A stretch of 64,000 nt of DNA, from positions 666,389-730,388 of the forward strand of contig NC_054560.1 in NCBI RefSeq assembly GCF_017654505.1, written 5' to 3'. The position numbers were made by a program, and so were the translations under genes. This document shows, in pieces, positions 11,806-22,842 of this stretch. Source of the DNA: Polyodon spathula. Taxonomy: Eukaryota; Chordata; Actinopteri; Acipenseriformes; Polyodontidae. Numbering within the stretch: the first letter of the stretch is position 1; the number at the start of each line of letters is the position of its first letter. The notes under the pieces are model-generated. The model ran no database searches, had not been told where the DNA came from, and saw only the letters and a program-made list of their open reading frames with translations.

Positions 11806-12065
11806 AACGATAGGTTGCGGATGCAACCCCGGTTCCTTGAAAGAGAAAATAACCATCAACGTATGGGACATTGCCGTCAGGCAGTAGGGATTGGCTGAGC
11901 TTTATAGCAAAGCTGCCGATAGGCCTCTGCGCGAGCTGCCATGTAAAACCGCCCGCCTCTCTTCCTCTTTTGTTTTTCGGGCCGAGAAGGCTTCCGGAGC
12001 GACCTCGCGGGTTGATGGTTGTTTTCTCTTTCAGGGAACTGGGGTTGCATCCGCAACCTATCGTT
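11806..12065. mobile_element. 260-bp foldback outside the DIRS-A 3' terminus
   Basis: The left arm begins aacgataggttgcggatgca (11806) and is mirrored by a right arm ending tgcatccgcaacctatcgtt (12065). The inverted arms are roughly 55-58 bp with few mismatches and include gaaagagaaaataaccatc. The loop repeats the first ~100 bp of the DIRS 5' leader (gggacattgccgtcaggcag onward) in direct order. The same structure is found beyond the 3' terminus of DIRS copy B at 44180-44470, so it is probably part of this DIRS lineage and not a chance neighbour. Confidence 0.7.
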
Positions 12066-12341
12066 CCCTTTCAATTCGAAAATAACCATCAACGTACGGG
12101 AACAGTGTACCCAAGCCGTCGCGAGGGAGGATTCTCGGCAGTAGGACAGACTTACGCCATAACGCAACTGTGTAGGCAATACATCTAGGCATATGCGGAG
12201 CTGTGCCTCAGCGTCTATGCTCGCAATGACACTAAGGTGGGGTATTAAACACTACATTGGCAACCTGAGGTGCCATAGAGTGTAGTACAGATGCTCCAAA
12301 TAATGGAGCAGAGGAATCCAGCACGTTTAATCTGTAAAACG

Positions 12342-13300
12342 TCATAAAGGTATGTGGTGTAGCCCAACTGGCTGCCCTCTAAAGAGGGCCCAGGACGTTG
12401 CCATACCCCTAGTGGAATGCGCCTTCAACTGCCCTGGCGGTGGAAGGCCTGCAGACTCATAGGCTAATTTAATAGCATCCACTATCCAGTGGGAAAGGCG
12501 TTGTTTTGACAACGGCTGACCCAACATCTTAGAACCATGGCATATGAACAGTTGTTCTGTTTGCCTCACAGTCTTTGTACGGTCAATATAACACCTCAAT
12601 GCCTGCACAGGGCAGAGCATGTGTAACCGTTGTTCCTGTGGAGAGGAAAAGGGAGGAGGATGGAACGCCATCAACTTGACCGGCTGGTTCATGTGGAACG
12701 GAGATATAACCTTTGGCAAAAAGGCTGGATTTGGGCGCATGGAGACCTTAGAACCGTCTCCTGCGAAGCAGATACATGAAGGATGCATTGACAGTGCATG
12801 TAACTCGCTGACGCGTTTTGCTGACACTACCGACAGCTAAAATACAGTTTTCATAGACATGAGTTTCATATCCACTGTGTGGAGAGGCTCGAACGGTGCC
12901 TTGGTAAGGGCTTCTAGCACCACATCAAGGCTCCATGATGGTAAGTTGGTCATTCTTGGAGGTCGCAAACGTCTTGCGCCTTTAAGGAACTGAGATGCCA
13001 AAAAATGGCAACCTGGTGATAATCTGTCAATGCGTACATGGCAAGCTGATATGGCAGCTAAATACACTTTATGTTTAGTGGGAGATTTCCCTTCATCTAA
13101 CAGTTTCTGTAGAAACTAATATTACTGCCATAGGACAAGATATTGGGTCATGGCCCCCCGCCAGACACCAAACTTGGAACAACTGCCACTTGTACGTGTT
13201 CTGCGACCTGGTAGAGGGCGCTCTAGCGCTCTGAATGGTCGAGATCACCGCTGTCGAAAGCCCCAAGGCTGACAGGCGCTCCCGTTTAGGGGCCAAGCCC
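12342..13300 (-). pseudogene. DIRS-A tyrosine recombinase (broken)
   Basis: The N-terminal core-binding part is at about 13093-13300 (LGLSTAVISTIQSA, then YKWQLFQVWCLAGG), followed by 12837-13067 and the catalytic part 12342-12827. Seen in the catalytic part are SAKRVSELHALS (first Arg region) and HSTRGMATSWA (the H-x-x-R box). A TAG near 12837 replaces a Leu codon present in copy B. A 25-bp deletion after WALFRG shifts the frame, so the region that in copy B contains the expected catalytic Tyr (MRFYRL) is read out of frame. The enzyme would resolve the circular integration intermediate in DIRS replication. Family assignment is firm; function is lost. Confidence 0.85.
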
Positions 13301-13483
13301 ATAACTGCATGAGCTTGGGGTTCGGGTGCCAAAGCCATCCTTTGGCCTGGGACAATTGGTCTGCTCGCAGGGGAAGCTCCCGCGGTTGACCATGCAGTAA
13401 CTGCACCACGCTCGGGAACCATACTCTTCGAGGCCACCGAGAAGCGATCAGAATCGCTGTCGCTTGCTCTACCCTGACCTACT

Positions 13484-15162
13484 CTAAGAGGGCAGGGAGC
13501 ATCGAATGGAAATGCATATAGGAGGACTGGCGGCCATTCGTGAGCCAGTGCGTCGACTCGTAGGGGGCTGTTGGGGTCCCTCACTGAGAACCATTGGGGG
13601 CAGTGCGTGGTCTCTCGCGAAGCGAAGAGATCTACTTGCGCTATGCCAAACCATTCCCAGATGTGCTCTACCACCTGAGGGTGGAGACGCCACTCCCCTG
13701 CAAGAGGGCCTCCTCTGGATAGGAGGTCCGCTGCATAATTGTGCGCAGAGAGGTCAAACGCGGCTGTGCCCATAGCAACAGCCGTGCTACCATTCGGTGA
13801 AGGCGGGGGGACCGTAGACTGCCCTGGCGGTTGATATACGCTACAACTGTGGTTTTGTCCGACTGCACCAACACGTGCTTGTCTAGAAGCACCAGCAAGA
13901 AGTGCCGGAGGGCGAGGTCCACTGCTCTGAGTTCCAGAGCATTGATGTAGGCTGACCTTCAGGTCCTGACCACGCTCCACAGGTCCCTGAGCCGTCCCAG
14001 ACTGCTCCCCAACCTTGGTTGGAAGCGTCGGTCGTAACCACTTCCCTCCGGAAGATGGGACCCAAGTGACGGAACTTTCCACCAGCGTAGTGCTTCCCAG
14101 CAGGTTCGGGATACCGTCAACCTGTGGTGTTTGTCTCTCCGCGGATGTAACGCGAAGGCATTGAACTAGGCCTGTAGAGGTCTCTGGTGTAATAAGCCCA
14201 AGGGAAGGGCTTGTGAGGCGGCAGCCATCAGCCCCAGCATGCGCTGACATAGCTCCATGCTGATTGTTTCTCTCAACCTGAATAGGGAGAGACACCGTTC
14301 CAGCGAGGCAACTCTTTGTGTCGACAAGGTCGTTTCCATGGACACCGAGTCCAGACCCACGAATTCCATCTATTGGCTTGGCAAGAGGCGGCTCTTCTCT
14401 GAATTGACCTTCAGACCCAGCCGCTGCAGATGGTCCGTAACCATCACTGTGTGCTGTGCCAGCTGCTCCTTCGACTGCGTGCAGACGAGCCAGTCGTCCA
14501 GATAGTTCAGCAGTCGGGCGCCTTGAGTCCGCAAAGGAGCTAGAATAGCGTCCATACACTTCGAAAAGGTTCGAGGAGCTAGTGACAGACCGAATGGGAG
14601 GACACAAAACTCGTACACCCTGCTGTGGAATGTGAAACGCAGATACTTTCTGTGACCCGGGCAGATGGGAACGTGAAAGTACGCATCTGTCAGGTCGGAC
14701 TGACTGGATGATGTGCCTGTGCGTAAGCATCCTGAACGATAACCGCCGTAGGTATCTGTTCAGTACTCACAGATCTAAAATAGGGCGGAATCCGCCGTCC
14801 TTTTTGGGCACTTGGAAGTATTTGGAATAGAACTCCTGGTCGATGAGAGCAGGGTCTACTTGTTGAATAGCACGCTTCCTGAGCAGTGCCTGTATCTCCA
14901 CTTCAGAGCTGAGGACTGAACCGAGTCCTTCACTGCAGTTACAACCACCCCCCTGAAGGGGGGAGGCTTTAACTGGAACTGAAGGGTGTACCTGGTGGAG
15001 ATCGTCTTGTGCACCTAGATGCCGTTGGCGCACTGTTGCCAGAACTGGAACTGTGGAACAGTATAAGGGATGGGCTAATAGCTGCCTGGGTGTCTCAGGG
15101 CTGCTTTGGCTGTGCTCGCTCACGAGGGGCCTGGCCAGAGCCATGAGGACGTGACCTGCCAC
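13484..15162 (-). pseudogene. DIRS-A reverse transcriptase / RNase H (broken)
   Basis: Starting from 15162, successive frames give the RT N-terminus (FYSKYFQVPKKDGGFRPILD, near 14767), then CVLPFGLSLAPRTFSK and the catalytic NYLDDWLVC block (YLDD at about 14493-14504). RNase H-like blocks with VVTTDASNQGWGAVWDGSG lie in 13883-14065, and AADLLSRGG and LFASRETTHCPQW motifs lie in the 13484-13930 region. A TAG at about 14370-14372 replaces a Gln codon that is intact in copy B, and at least two frameshifts separate the remaining blocks. A 545-codon frame (13093-14730) runs across this region in a different phase and becomes the recombinase N-terminus, consistent with the overlapping ORFs known in DIRS. 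Confidence 0.85.
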
Positions 15163-15298
15163 CTCCTCTAGGGCGCCATTCTACGCTCCGCGGCTTTGTA
15201 AAGCCAGGCTGGCCGCGTGCTGATGGACCTACGGTTGAGGTCCTACTACCCCGTGGTCGCGCCTGCTGCTGTGGCGGTGTCTTACGCCATGGCTGTTC

Positions 15299-16939
15299 CT
15301 AAGGCCGCTTCAGCTGGAACTGCTTATTTGGCCACATCTTGGCCATTTGCTGGAACTCCTCCCGTGCCTTGACAGAGCGTTGCAACATCTCCTCCACTGC
15401 CGGACCAAATGTGTGTCCGGGTGTAATTGGAGCATCCAGCAAGGGGGCCTTGGCAGGCTTCTGCACTCTCACCTGCGAGAGCCAGAGCTGTCTTCTGGCC
15501 ACAACCATAGAAGCAATGCTCCTGCCCTGAGCCCGCGCGTTGAGCTGGGCTAGCCTCACCAGCAGCTGGCTGACTGTGCCTAGCTCGCTTCTGAGGGCTG
15601 CAGAGGGGCACTCAGGTAGGTCTCTAATGAGTGCCGCCTGGTAAACCGTCAGTAGACTGGCTACATTAGACAGTCTGACTGCCTCCGTGGCCGCAGAGTA
15701 CCCTTTTTTCAGGTGTATCTCTGTGGTCCTGCACTGCTTATTAGGACACGCTGGGTCCTTTGTAAGCCCAGACAGTGTCGGCGTTTTAACCAACGCGGCG
15801 AACGCAGCGTCCACCGGTGGAAAGGACGCTAAACCAGCCTCACTAAACCAGCTTCCCCCTGCATAGTAAAGGCCGAAGCCTTGCGAGACGTCGCAGGAGC
15901 AGAGGCCGGAGCCCCCCAGGTAGACTGCACCTCCTTGACAAAGTCCGGGAATGCTGGAAGCATCCTGGACTGATGGGAGTGGGCTGAAGGCGACTCAAAC
16001 AGAGATCGCCGTGGAAGCTCTGTCTTGGGCCAATCAATACCCAAGTGGCGGGTTGCCCTGTCCACCACAGACCACATAGGGTCATCAGTGTCCATCACCT
16101 CGGACTCAGCGTCCTGGTCCTAGTGGTGGGAGGCTACCTCAGCCTCTACACTGTCCCCTTCCAGGATGTCAGAGGCATCTCTGGAGATGGCATCGATATC
16201 CCAGTCCTTCTGCGGTTGCATCGGAAGGGAAATGGCCAATGGAGATTGTGGGGGGGCCACTGGTTGGCTGGAGACGGGCCCAGTGGGCTGCTCTGGGGCT
16301 CGAGGCACTGCAGTAGCCAGAGACATAAGAAGGGACTGCTGTCCCATCATGACCTCCATGAATTGGGACATCTTGGAGGTTAATTCCACCACCTCAGACC
16401 TTTCTCTGTGTCGTCTGTCTTGAGGGGAGCGAGAGCGTCCTCTACGTCGAGGCGATCTGGAGGACGAGCTAGACTCCCGACGAGGGCGTGCCCTAGGAGG
16501 GGAGGGGCTACGATCCTGAGTGCGTTTGGTGGGGGACCTCTGACCAGCTGTAATCTGGGAGGCCGGGCTCGTGGAGAGCTGCAGTCACCCTGGCGGCGTT
16601 GCAGGAGTGCCCACCCACTGACTTCTTAGCCATTTGCCGAAGGGCACGTGCTTGAAATCCAGCACAAAGGTGGCAAAAAGGCCTATCCGCCAATGCGGAT
16701 GCGGCGTGTTCCGGCCCAAGACATGCCATGCACTCCTTGTGAGGGTCACTGGCAGGCAGCTTTGCCTGGCAGGACGTGCAGTGGTGAAAGCCCAACATCT
16801 TAGTCGAGTGCGGCACGGCAAACATCGACCGAGGCGCCGAGTGTCGAGCCTTGAAGTGCCAAGCGTCTAGCGTCGAAGCGCCGAGCGTCGAGCGTGAAGC
16901 GACGTAGCGTCTAGCGTCGAAGCGGCGAGCGTCGAGCAC
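15299..16939 (-). pseudogene. DIRS-A gag-like region (broken)
   Basis: Frames at 16508-16939, 16120-16392, 15829-16098 and 15299-15814 are consecutive pieces of one ancestral protein, as judged by colinearity with copy B (38620-39990). The N-terminal piece contains a cysteine-rich block, CTSCQAKLPASDPHKECMAC, that could bind metal. The middle is rich in Ser/Arg/Pro, and the C-terminal piece carries a helical block with VYQAALIRDLPECPSAAL. Frameshifts separate the pieces. A nucleic-acid-binding structural role is inferred from position. Confidence 0.7.
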
Positions 16940-17080
16940 ATGGCGTCGAAGCGCAGAGCGTCAAAGCGCGTCACAAGCGCTGTCGCAGCGCGTGCGTCTC
17001 GCACGCGCCGAGTGTTCGAGCATGTGGGCGTCGAGCATCGAACACGTGGCGTCGAGGCGGCGAGCGTTGAGCACGTGTTG
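16800..17080 (-). repeat. DIRS-A leader: degenerate gcgtcgaagcg repeat
   Basis: A short-period, GC- and CpG-rich array built from variants of gcgtcgaagcgccgagcg fills the start of the gag-like region. The equivalent array in copy B is at 38100-38600. Where read through, it encodes a monotonous RRFDARR-like peptide. CpG density is far above the local average. Confidence 0.7.
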
Positions 17081-17252
17081 GTGTACTGTGAGATACTGTA
17101 GGGCAAACCGTACAGCTACCACGCAGTGGGGAACACACACCAGTGGAAGATTCTAGAGGGCTGCAGAGCAGACTCCACACACACGCGGTCTAGCCAGGCA
17201 AGACCGAGGCTGCAATACACGTGTGGCAAAAGCCAATGGCGCTCGTCCTAAG

Positions 17253-17278
17253 AATATATATATATATATATATATATA
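17253..17278. repeat. (TA)n microsatellite in DIRS-A leader
   Basis: A run of about 13 AT dinucleotides within the 5' leader of DIRS copy A. Confidence 0.9.
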
Positions 17279-17709
17279 ACACAAAAGAAATTAGAATTAT
17301 CTAATAAAGAGAAGACGGAGACCACAAGGTTAAACAAAAACGCGATGCCGAAGCAAAGCGTGAAAGGATATATAAAGTAATATATAAAATATATATACAC
17401 AATTATATAACCCAAATAACCAATAATAAACGTAACTGAAATAAACTCGGAGAAGGGGCCAAAACCAGCTTCTCAAGCCTAAGCTTTGTGAGTACAATCA
17501 GTACGAGCTCAAGTACTTACCGCTACTGATGCTGAAGACAAAAGAGGAAGAGAGTCTCTGCACACTGCGTATAGTAAACTCCCAGGGGGGCGGGCTTACA
17601 CGGCAGCTCGTGCAGAGGCCTATCGGCAGCTTTGCTATAAAGCTCAGCCAATCCCTACTGTCTGACGGCAATGTCCCATACGTTGATGGTTATTTTCAAA
17701 TTGAAAGGG

Positions 17710-20249
17710 AACCAAATATATTCTACCCGGCTTCACTCAAGCCAATGGTTAATTCCAGTCATAACTGCTAGATGGCAGTATAACACCACAAATGTATACA
17801 GTCTCTAAGCTGGTTTGCTATCACTGTGAAGCTCGCACCCTCCAGCTTTTCTATACATTCCTGCAGTTTTTCGTCACTCCGAGGGATTCGCAGGAGTCCC
17901 CCTCCTCCTCAACCTTTTGTAGCAACTGACGTTCTCCAATTTCAACTCTTGAGATGAGATGCTCAGTATCTACCATCACAGTAACGTCCAGCTTTCTTGC
18001 ATCAGGCATCCATTCCTGCGACTTATTCCTGTTCCCAGGTTCGTGTTTCCTCATCTGGCGCTGCTCCTCCAATCCAACCAGCTTCATCAAAGTCATAATT
18101 TCATCAACGCGAGCCGCTAGTCAGTCATGGAACCATGTCCTATGATTTATCAACATTCCAGTCAATGTCCTCCTACCCCCAATAGACAATACTCTCATAC
18201 TCTCATAAACTGCTCCCGACCAATCAATAGGTTTTGCAGACACCTCGGAGAAACACATTCTTCATCCTCTCTGGTTCTGCAGCGGTCTCAGATCTCTGCA
18301 ATCTTCATCTCTGCCCAAAAGCAGCCCCTTCTCTGGCTCCATCTAAATCTGCCTTAACACTGAAAGACCAATATCTACTGCATTCAGCAGATCTGTTTAG
18401 CTAACGCTAAACCCCATCTAATCAAAATACTTGGCACTTCCTCAGCAATCCTATTCATATCTCCGCTCATTCTCTCAAATGTTACAGCATTAATACTTGG
18501 TTTGAAACGCGGTACGAGACTGGAAATCTGTCTTTGTTATGAGCTAAGGATTTCCACTATTAAGAGAATAACTGGCGTTGCGAAACCCAAATCTCTGAAT
18601 GTGAGTTTACCTTTTCCATTTCAAGCAGACATGATAGTAGCAAACCGCTGATCGATCCTGTATTAACTAACACATAGAAAGGCGGCATCTCATCTCTTTG
18701 CCCTCATTTCTAGAATATGGGGCGCATAGGCGCCGAACTTCCCCAGTAGCCGATTCATCTGTTCGTTCAGTCCAGCTGCCACCTCAGCCCTCAGTTCCAG
18801 CTCTCCTTCTGCCTCTACTTTCGGTATCCAAGTTCAGTCAGCTGGTCCCATCTGCTTCCACAACCCCCATCCAGAATCCTCAGCTTCTCCAGATGCTAGT
18901 TGACTGAATCCTTCTCTCAGTAACATCCTTCAATCTGCTCAGCATTACATATCTGCAGCCCTCCCCCTTGTTCAAGAGCTCCTATTCTACAGCCTGCTCA
19001 GTGTCTTCAACCTTCTGCACCCAGAATCGAATAATCATATTCCTTCAATCAAAACCGGATCCTGGCTCTCATCATCCATGCTAGGGATTCTCTCCATCTC
19101 CCTCCAGTTTCTTCATATCAGCAATTTGGCTGACCCACTGTGGGATTGTTAAGAGCTTTCCCCCTGCCTTACCTTCTTCTTTGTCTATATCAACATACAT
19201 TCTCCATTTGCTAATTTCCACTCTTCAGAAAAGCTGCTTCTCCCTATCTGTCCCCTCTGTCCTTTCGCAGCTCCTGCGTTTATCTTACCTCACTTGAAGC
19301 TCTATTCTATACTCTGCCTCAATTCAGGATGTGGCTACTCCGTGCTCAAGTCAAATACTAACCTCTATGCCTTGTCCTTATTTCAGATCCCAGGCAACGT
19401 GAAGTCTTGGCCAATTGGGGGTCTAAGGAGCGCCCCTTTACAGAAGTCTCAGACGCTGGGTACCTCTCCCTCTCCTTTCATGTCCCGGTCTACCAGGACT
19501 GTCTTCCTCCTGAGATGCGGCTCCCCGAATCATAACCCTTGTATGTGTTTTCAGTTGCTGGGTCCTCTGCCCCTGGGATGTGTTGGCATCGCCGACCCTC
19601 AGTCAGTGACCACCTTCTATCCTAGATTCCATGTCCAGCTTCGCTGGTCTGCTACTAGAGTGGGCCTCGCCCGCTCTTCTATCCTAGGTCCGGCCCTTTC
19701 TAGCCAGCACTCTGTCCTACTAAACGCTCCCTTCTGCTTCTTCTGCCATTTCCTTACACCCCCAGCTTACGCCCCATGAACTTGTCATAAAAACAGCAGT
19801 AAGTAATACACCCTCATTGTATATGTTGCCACTTCCTACAGTGTTTGTCAGATCATTGGCATCATCTTGGAATGCAGCCTGTCATTTCCCAAAGCAGGCT
19901 TGCAGATTGGTTGTTGTTTCTGATATAGTAATTTCCTTTGCTCTCATTAATACTGTATATGCATTTGTTAAATATGTATGAAGCCAAAATATATCATATG
20001 CAATAAAGTAAGAATGTTTCTTCCATAACTTCGAACACTCAAAAGTACACATTTGGAACTAGAAAAAATTTGATTGTTAACCACTACAACATATTGTCCC
20101 TGACCTTTACAGAGCATTGCATGGCAAGCAGAAATCTGAACTGGTCATTTTACTGAGTTGTGTATCAATTGTAAAGTAGTCAGAACCAGAAACACATTCA
20201 CAAAAAAGGCACAAGATTTTGCAAACTTTATTTTCTGTATTCTTCATAA
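17710..20249. other. Unassigned pyrimidine-rich region
   Basis: No protein family was recognised in the longer frames (17851-18096 minus, 18698-18907 plus, 19294-19779 plus). The plus strand is unusually C/T-rich from about 18120 to 19780, with many short Ser/Pro/Leu codon runs, and GC content is higher than in the flanks. It could be an old retroelement ORF1 or gag-like region, but no motif supports a specific class. From about 19800 to 20249 the sequence is AT-rich and featureless. Confidence 0.4.
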
Positions 20250-20288
20250 TAAAACAAGGACCAGGGGTCACAAATGGAGATTAGACAA

Positions 20289-21957
20289 AGAACATAAGAA
20301 CATAAGAACATAAGAAAGTTTACAAACGAGAGGAGGCCATTCGGCCCATCTTGCTCGTTTGGTTGTTAGTAGCTTATTGATCCCAAAATCTCATCAAGCA
20401 GCTTCTTGAAGGATCCCAGGGTGTCAGCTTCAACAACATTACTGGGGAGTTGATTCCAGACCCTCACAATTCTCTGTGTAAAAAAGTGTCTCCTATTTTC
20501 TGTTCTGAATGCCCCTTTTTCTAAACTCCATTTGTGACCCCTGGTCCTTGTTTCTTTTTTCAGGCTGAAAAAGTCCCTTGCGTCGACACTGTCAATACCT
20601 TTTAGAATTTTGAATGCTTGAATTAGGTCGCCACGTAGTCTTCTTTGTTCAAGACTGAACAGATTCAATTCTTTTAGCCTGTCTGCATATGACATGCCTT
20701 TTAAGCCCGGAATAATTCTGGTCGCTCTTCTTTGCACTCTTTCTAGAACAGCAATATCTTTTTTATAGCGAGGTGACCAGAACTGAACACAATATTCAAG
20801 ATGAGGTCTTACAAGTGCATTGTACAGTTTTAACATTACTTCCCTTGATTTAAATTCAACACTTTTCACAATGTATCCGAGCATCTTGTTAGCCTTTTTT
20901 ATAGCTTCCCCACATTGCCTAGATGAAGACATTTCTGAGTCAACAAAAACTCCTAGGTCTTTTTCATAGATTCCTTCTCCAATTTCAATATCTCCCATAT
21001 GATATTTATAATGTACATTTTTATTTCCTGCGTGCAGTACCTTACACTTTTCTCTATTAAATGTCATTTGCCATGTGTCTGCCCAGTTCTGAATCTTGTC
21101 TAGATCATTTTGAATGACCTTTGCTGCTGCAACAGTGTTTGCCACTCCTCCTACTTTTGTGTCGTCTGCAAATTTAACAAGTTTGCTTACTATACCAGAA
21201 TCTAAATCATTAATGTAGATTAGGAATAGCAGAGGACCTAATACTGATCCCTGTGGTACACCACTGGTTACCACACTCCATTCTGAGGTTTCTCCTCTAA
21301 TCAGTACTTTCTGTTTTCTACATGTTAACCACTCCCTAATCCATGTACATGTGTTTCCTTGAATCCCAACTGCGTTCAGTTTGAGAATTAATCTTTTGTG
21401 CGGGACTTTGTCAAAAGCTTTCTGGAAATCTAAATAAACCATGTCATATGCTTTGCAATTATCCATTATCGATGTTGCATCCTCAAAAAAATCAAGCAAG
21501 TTAGTTAGGCACGATCTCCCTTTCCTAAAACCATGTTGACTGTCTCCCAGTACCCTGTTACCATATAGGTAATTTTCCATTTTGGATCTTATTATAGTTT
21601 CCATAAGTTTGCATATAATAGAAGTCAGGCTTACTGGTCTGTAGTTACCTGGTTCAGTTTTGTTTCCCTTTTTGTGGATCGGTATTACGTTTGCAATTTT
21701 CCAGTCTGTCGGTACCACCCCTGTGTCAAGAGACTGCTGCATGATCTTGGTTAGCGGTTTGTAAATTACTTCTTTCATTTCTTTGAGTACTACTGGGAGG
21801 ATCTCATCCGGCCCAGGGGATTTGTTTATTTTAAGAGCTCCTAGTCCCTTTAACACTTCTGCCTCAGTTATGCTAAAGTTATTTAAAACTGGATAGGAAC
21901 TGGATGACATGTGGGGCATGTTGTCAGTATCTTCCTTTGTAAAAACTTGTGAAAAAG
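20289..21957 (-). mobile_element. Younger CR1-like LINE inserted into CR1
   Basis: 5'-truncated LINE with 3' tail of repeated acataaga units at 20289-20318 (minus strand TTCTTATG repeats), the 8-bp tail style of CR1. Its 5' edge is at cttgtgaaaa (about 21957), whereas the copy at 45971-48110 continues further upstream. A 3-4 bp overlap (AAG/AAAG) at the junctions is all that could be a target duplication, in keeping with CR1. Confidence 0.88.
20366..21919 (-). CDS. CR1-like LINE reverse transcriptase, uninterrupted 517 codons
   Basis: This is the longest intact element-derived frame in the window. Residues 92-97 carry YRPVSL; RT motif A is LDFQKAFD (about 163-170). Residues 220-225 have GVPQGS, followed by LGPLLFLIYINDL, and the catalytic FADD lies at about 250-253. 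The C-terminal region continues with KDLGVFVDSEM, WSPRYKKDIAVLERVQRRATR, and ends with SNVVEADTLGSFKKLLDEIL. Upstream linker and endonuclease are missing through 5' truncation, so the first Met is only the first available one and there is no promoter. The product would be RNA-directed DNA polymerase acting at the target nick. The lack of stops suggests a fairly recent insertion. Confidence 0.9.
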   Translation of the reverse strand: MPHMSSSSYPVLNNFSITEAEVLKGLGALKINKSPGPDEILPVVLKEMKEVIYKPLTKIMQQSLDTGVVPTDWKIANVIPIHKKGNKTEPGNYRPVSLTSIICKLMETIIRSKMENYLYGNRVLGDSQHGFRKGRSCLTNLLDFFEDATSIMDNCKAYDMVYLDFQKAFDKVPHKRLILKLNAVGIQGNTCTWIREWLTCRKQKVLIRGETSEWSVVTSGVPQGSVLGPLLFLIYINDLDSGIVSKLVKFADDTKVGGVANTVAAAKVIQNDLDKIQNWADTWQMTFNREKCKVLHAGNKNVHYKYHMGDIEIGEGIYEKDLGVFVDSEMSSSRQCGEAIKKANKMLGYIVKSVEFKSREVMLKLYNALVRPHLEYCVQFWSPRYKKDIAVLERVQRRATRIIPGLKGMSYADRLKELNLFSLEQRRLRGDLIQAFKILKGIDSVDARDFFSLKKETRTRGHKWSLEKGAFRTENRRHFFTQRIVRVWNQLPSNVVEADTLGSFKKLLDEILGSISY

Positions 21958-22170
21958 GGACATTCAGAACAGAAAATAGGAGGCACTTTTTTACACAGAG
22001 AATTGTGAGGGTCTGGAATCAACTCCCCAGTAATGTTGTTGAAGCCGACACCCTGGGATCCTTCAAGAAGCTGCTTGATGAGATTCTGGGATCAATAAGC
22101 TACTAACAACCAAACGAGCAAGAGGGCTGAATGGCCTCCTCTCGATTATAAACTTTCTTATGTTCTTACA

Positions 22171-22840
22171 TGATCAAATTGCATATTTCCATTGTAGTGC
22201 TATCCAGGACTTCATGTGTAAACCTATGGAGTAGGGTGTTAGTAGTAGGCTTAACATAACTTTAAAATGCCTTCTCGCATAACCCACAAAAATAGAAAGA
22301 CTTTAAAGAGGCTGTCTGTCTAAAAATGACATTACCAATGTATAGTGACATATGTTATCAGTAAATCAAATGGGACATTCCATACTCTTAACTTTTATAG
22401 TATGCAATTGTCTAATATCAAGTAATAGGAATGTAAATCAAATGGAAACATTACATATGCTGTCTGAAACAAAGTTGTTTATTACTTCAGAATTACATTT
22501 ACTGAACTTTTATATCATGTTACACTCAGCTTATTTGGCACCATTTCACTTAAATACAGTGGATCAGCACCTCCCCAACAGGTCTGCCTGGTTCACAATA
22601 ACCCATTAAACAAGATGGGTGTTAGAACTGACATCCAATTTACTCTGCCCCAGAAATACTCAAGTGAGGCAATAATTCAGTAGCTCAGAAACAAAGATCA
22701 AAGCAATAGCTACAATGTTTCTCCAAATCAACGGTCTCAATATAGAATCAGAATCTGTTAAAAAAAAAAAAAAAGTCATGAATACCTAAAATTATCAAAA
22801 TAAATGGACACAAAAAACACAGCTTAAGGTTGTTCATTGA
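22171..22840. other. AT-rich non-coding DNA
   Basis: No gene or repeat family is recognised. A poly-A run lies at about 22759-22774. Confidence 0.5.
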
Positions 22841-22842
22841 AA

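Larger units (their letters stand above)
12066..17709 (-). mobile_element. DIRS-type tyrosine-recombinase retrotransposon, copy A
   Basis: Element of about 5.6 kb on the minus strand, bounded by inverted repeats of about 35 bp with outer edge CCCTTTCAATT and inner ataaccatcaacgta (12066-12100 and 17675-17709). In element order it contains a gag-like region, RT with RNase H, and an overlapping tyrosine recombinase, the arrangement typical of DIRS. No LTRs and no clear target duplication are seen, as expected for recombinase-mediated integration. Multiple frameshifts and nonsense codons inactivate it. It is closely similar to copy B (37298-44179), which lies in the opposite orientation. Confidence 0.88.
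20250..22170 (+). mobile_element. Older CR1-like LINE 3' end, split by a younger CR1
   Basis: Plus-strand CR1 sequence begins at about 20250 (acaaggaccaggggtcacaa), runs to gattagacaaag (about 20288), and resumes with agggacattcagaac at about 21957. It continues to the 3' end near 22170 (actttcttatgttcttac). The two parts are contiguous when compared with other copies in the window (for example 41395-41420, minus). The intervening 1.67 kb is a second CR1 in the opposite orientation. Only the C-terminal coding end (SNVVEADTLGSFKKLLDEIL) and 3' tail of the older copy survive. Confidence 0.85.

Noticed and set aside
13093..14730. A 545-codon open frame read as a single novel protein
   Set aside because: Most of it is an out-of-phase reading of the DIRS RT/RNase H region; only its C-terminal part is the recombinase N-terminus. 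The true RT motifs lie in other frames.
20289..22170. Twin-primed inversion of a single CR1
   Set aside because: Both oppositely oriented parts contain the 3' end, and a matching fragment at 20250-20288 shows insertion of one copy into another.
22352..22609. 85-codon frame as an exon
   Set aside because: AT-rich, no motif, no splice context.
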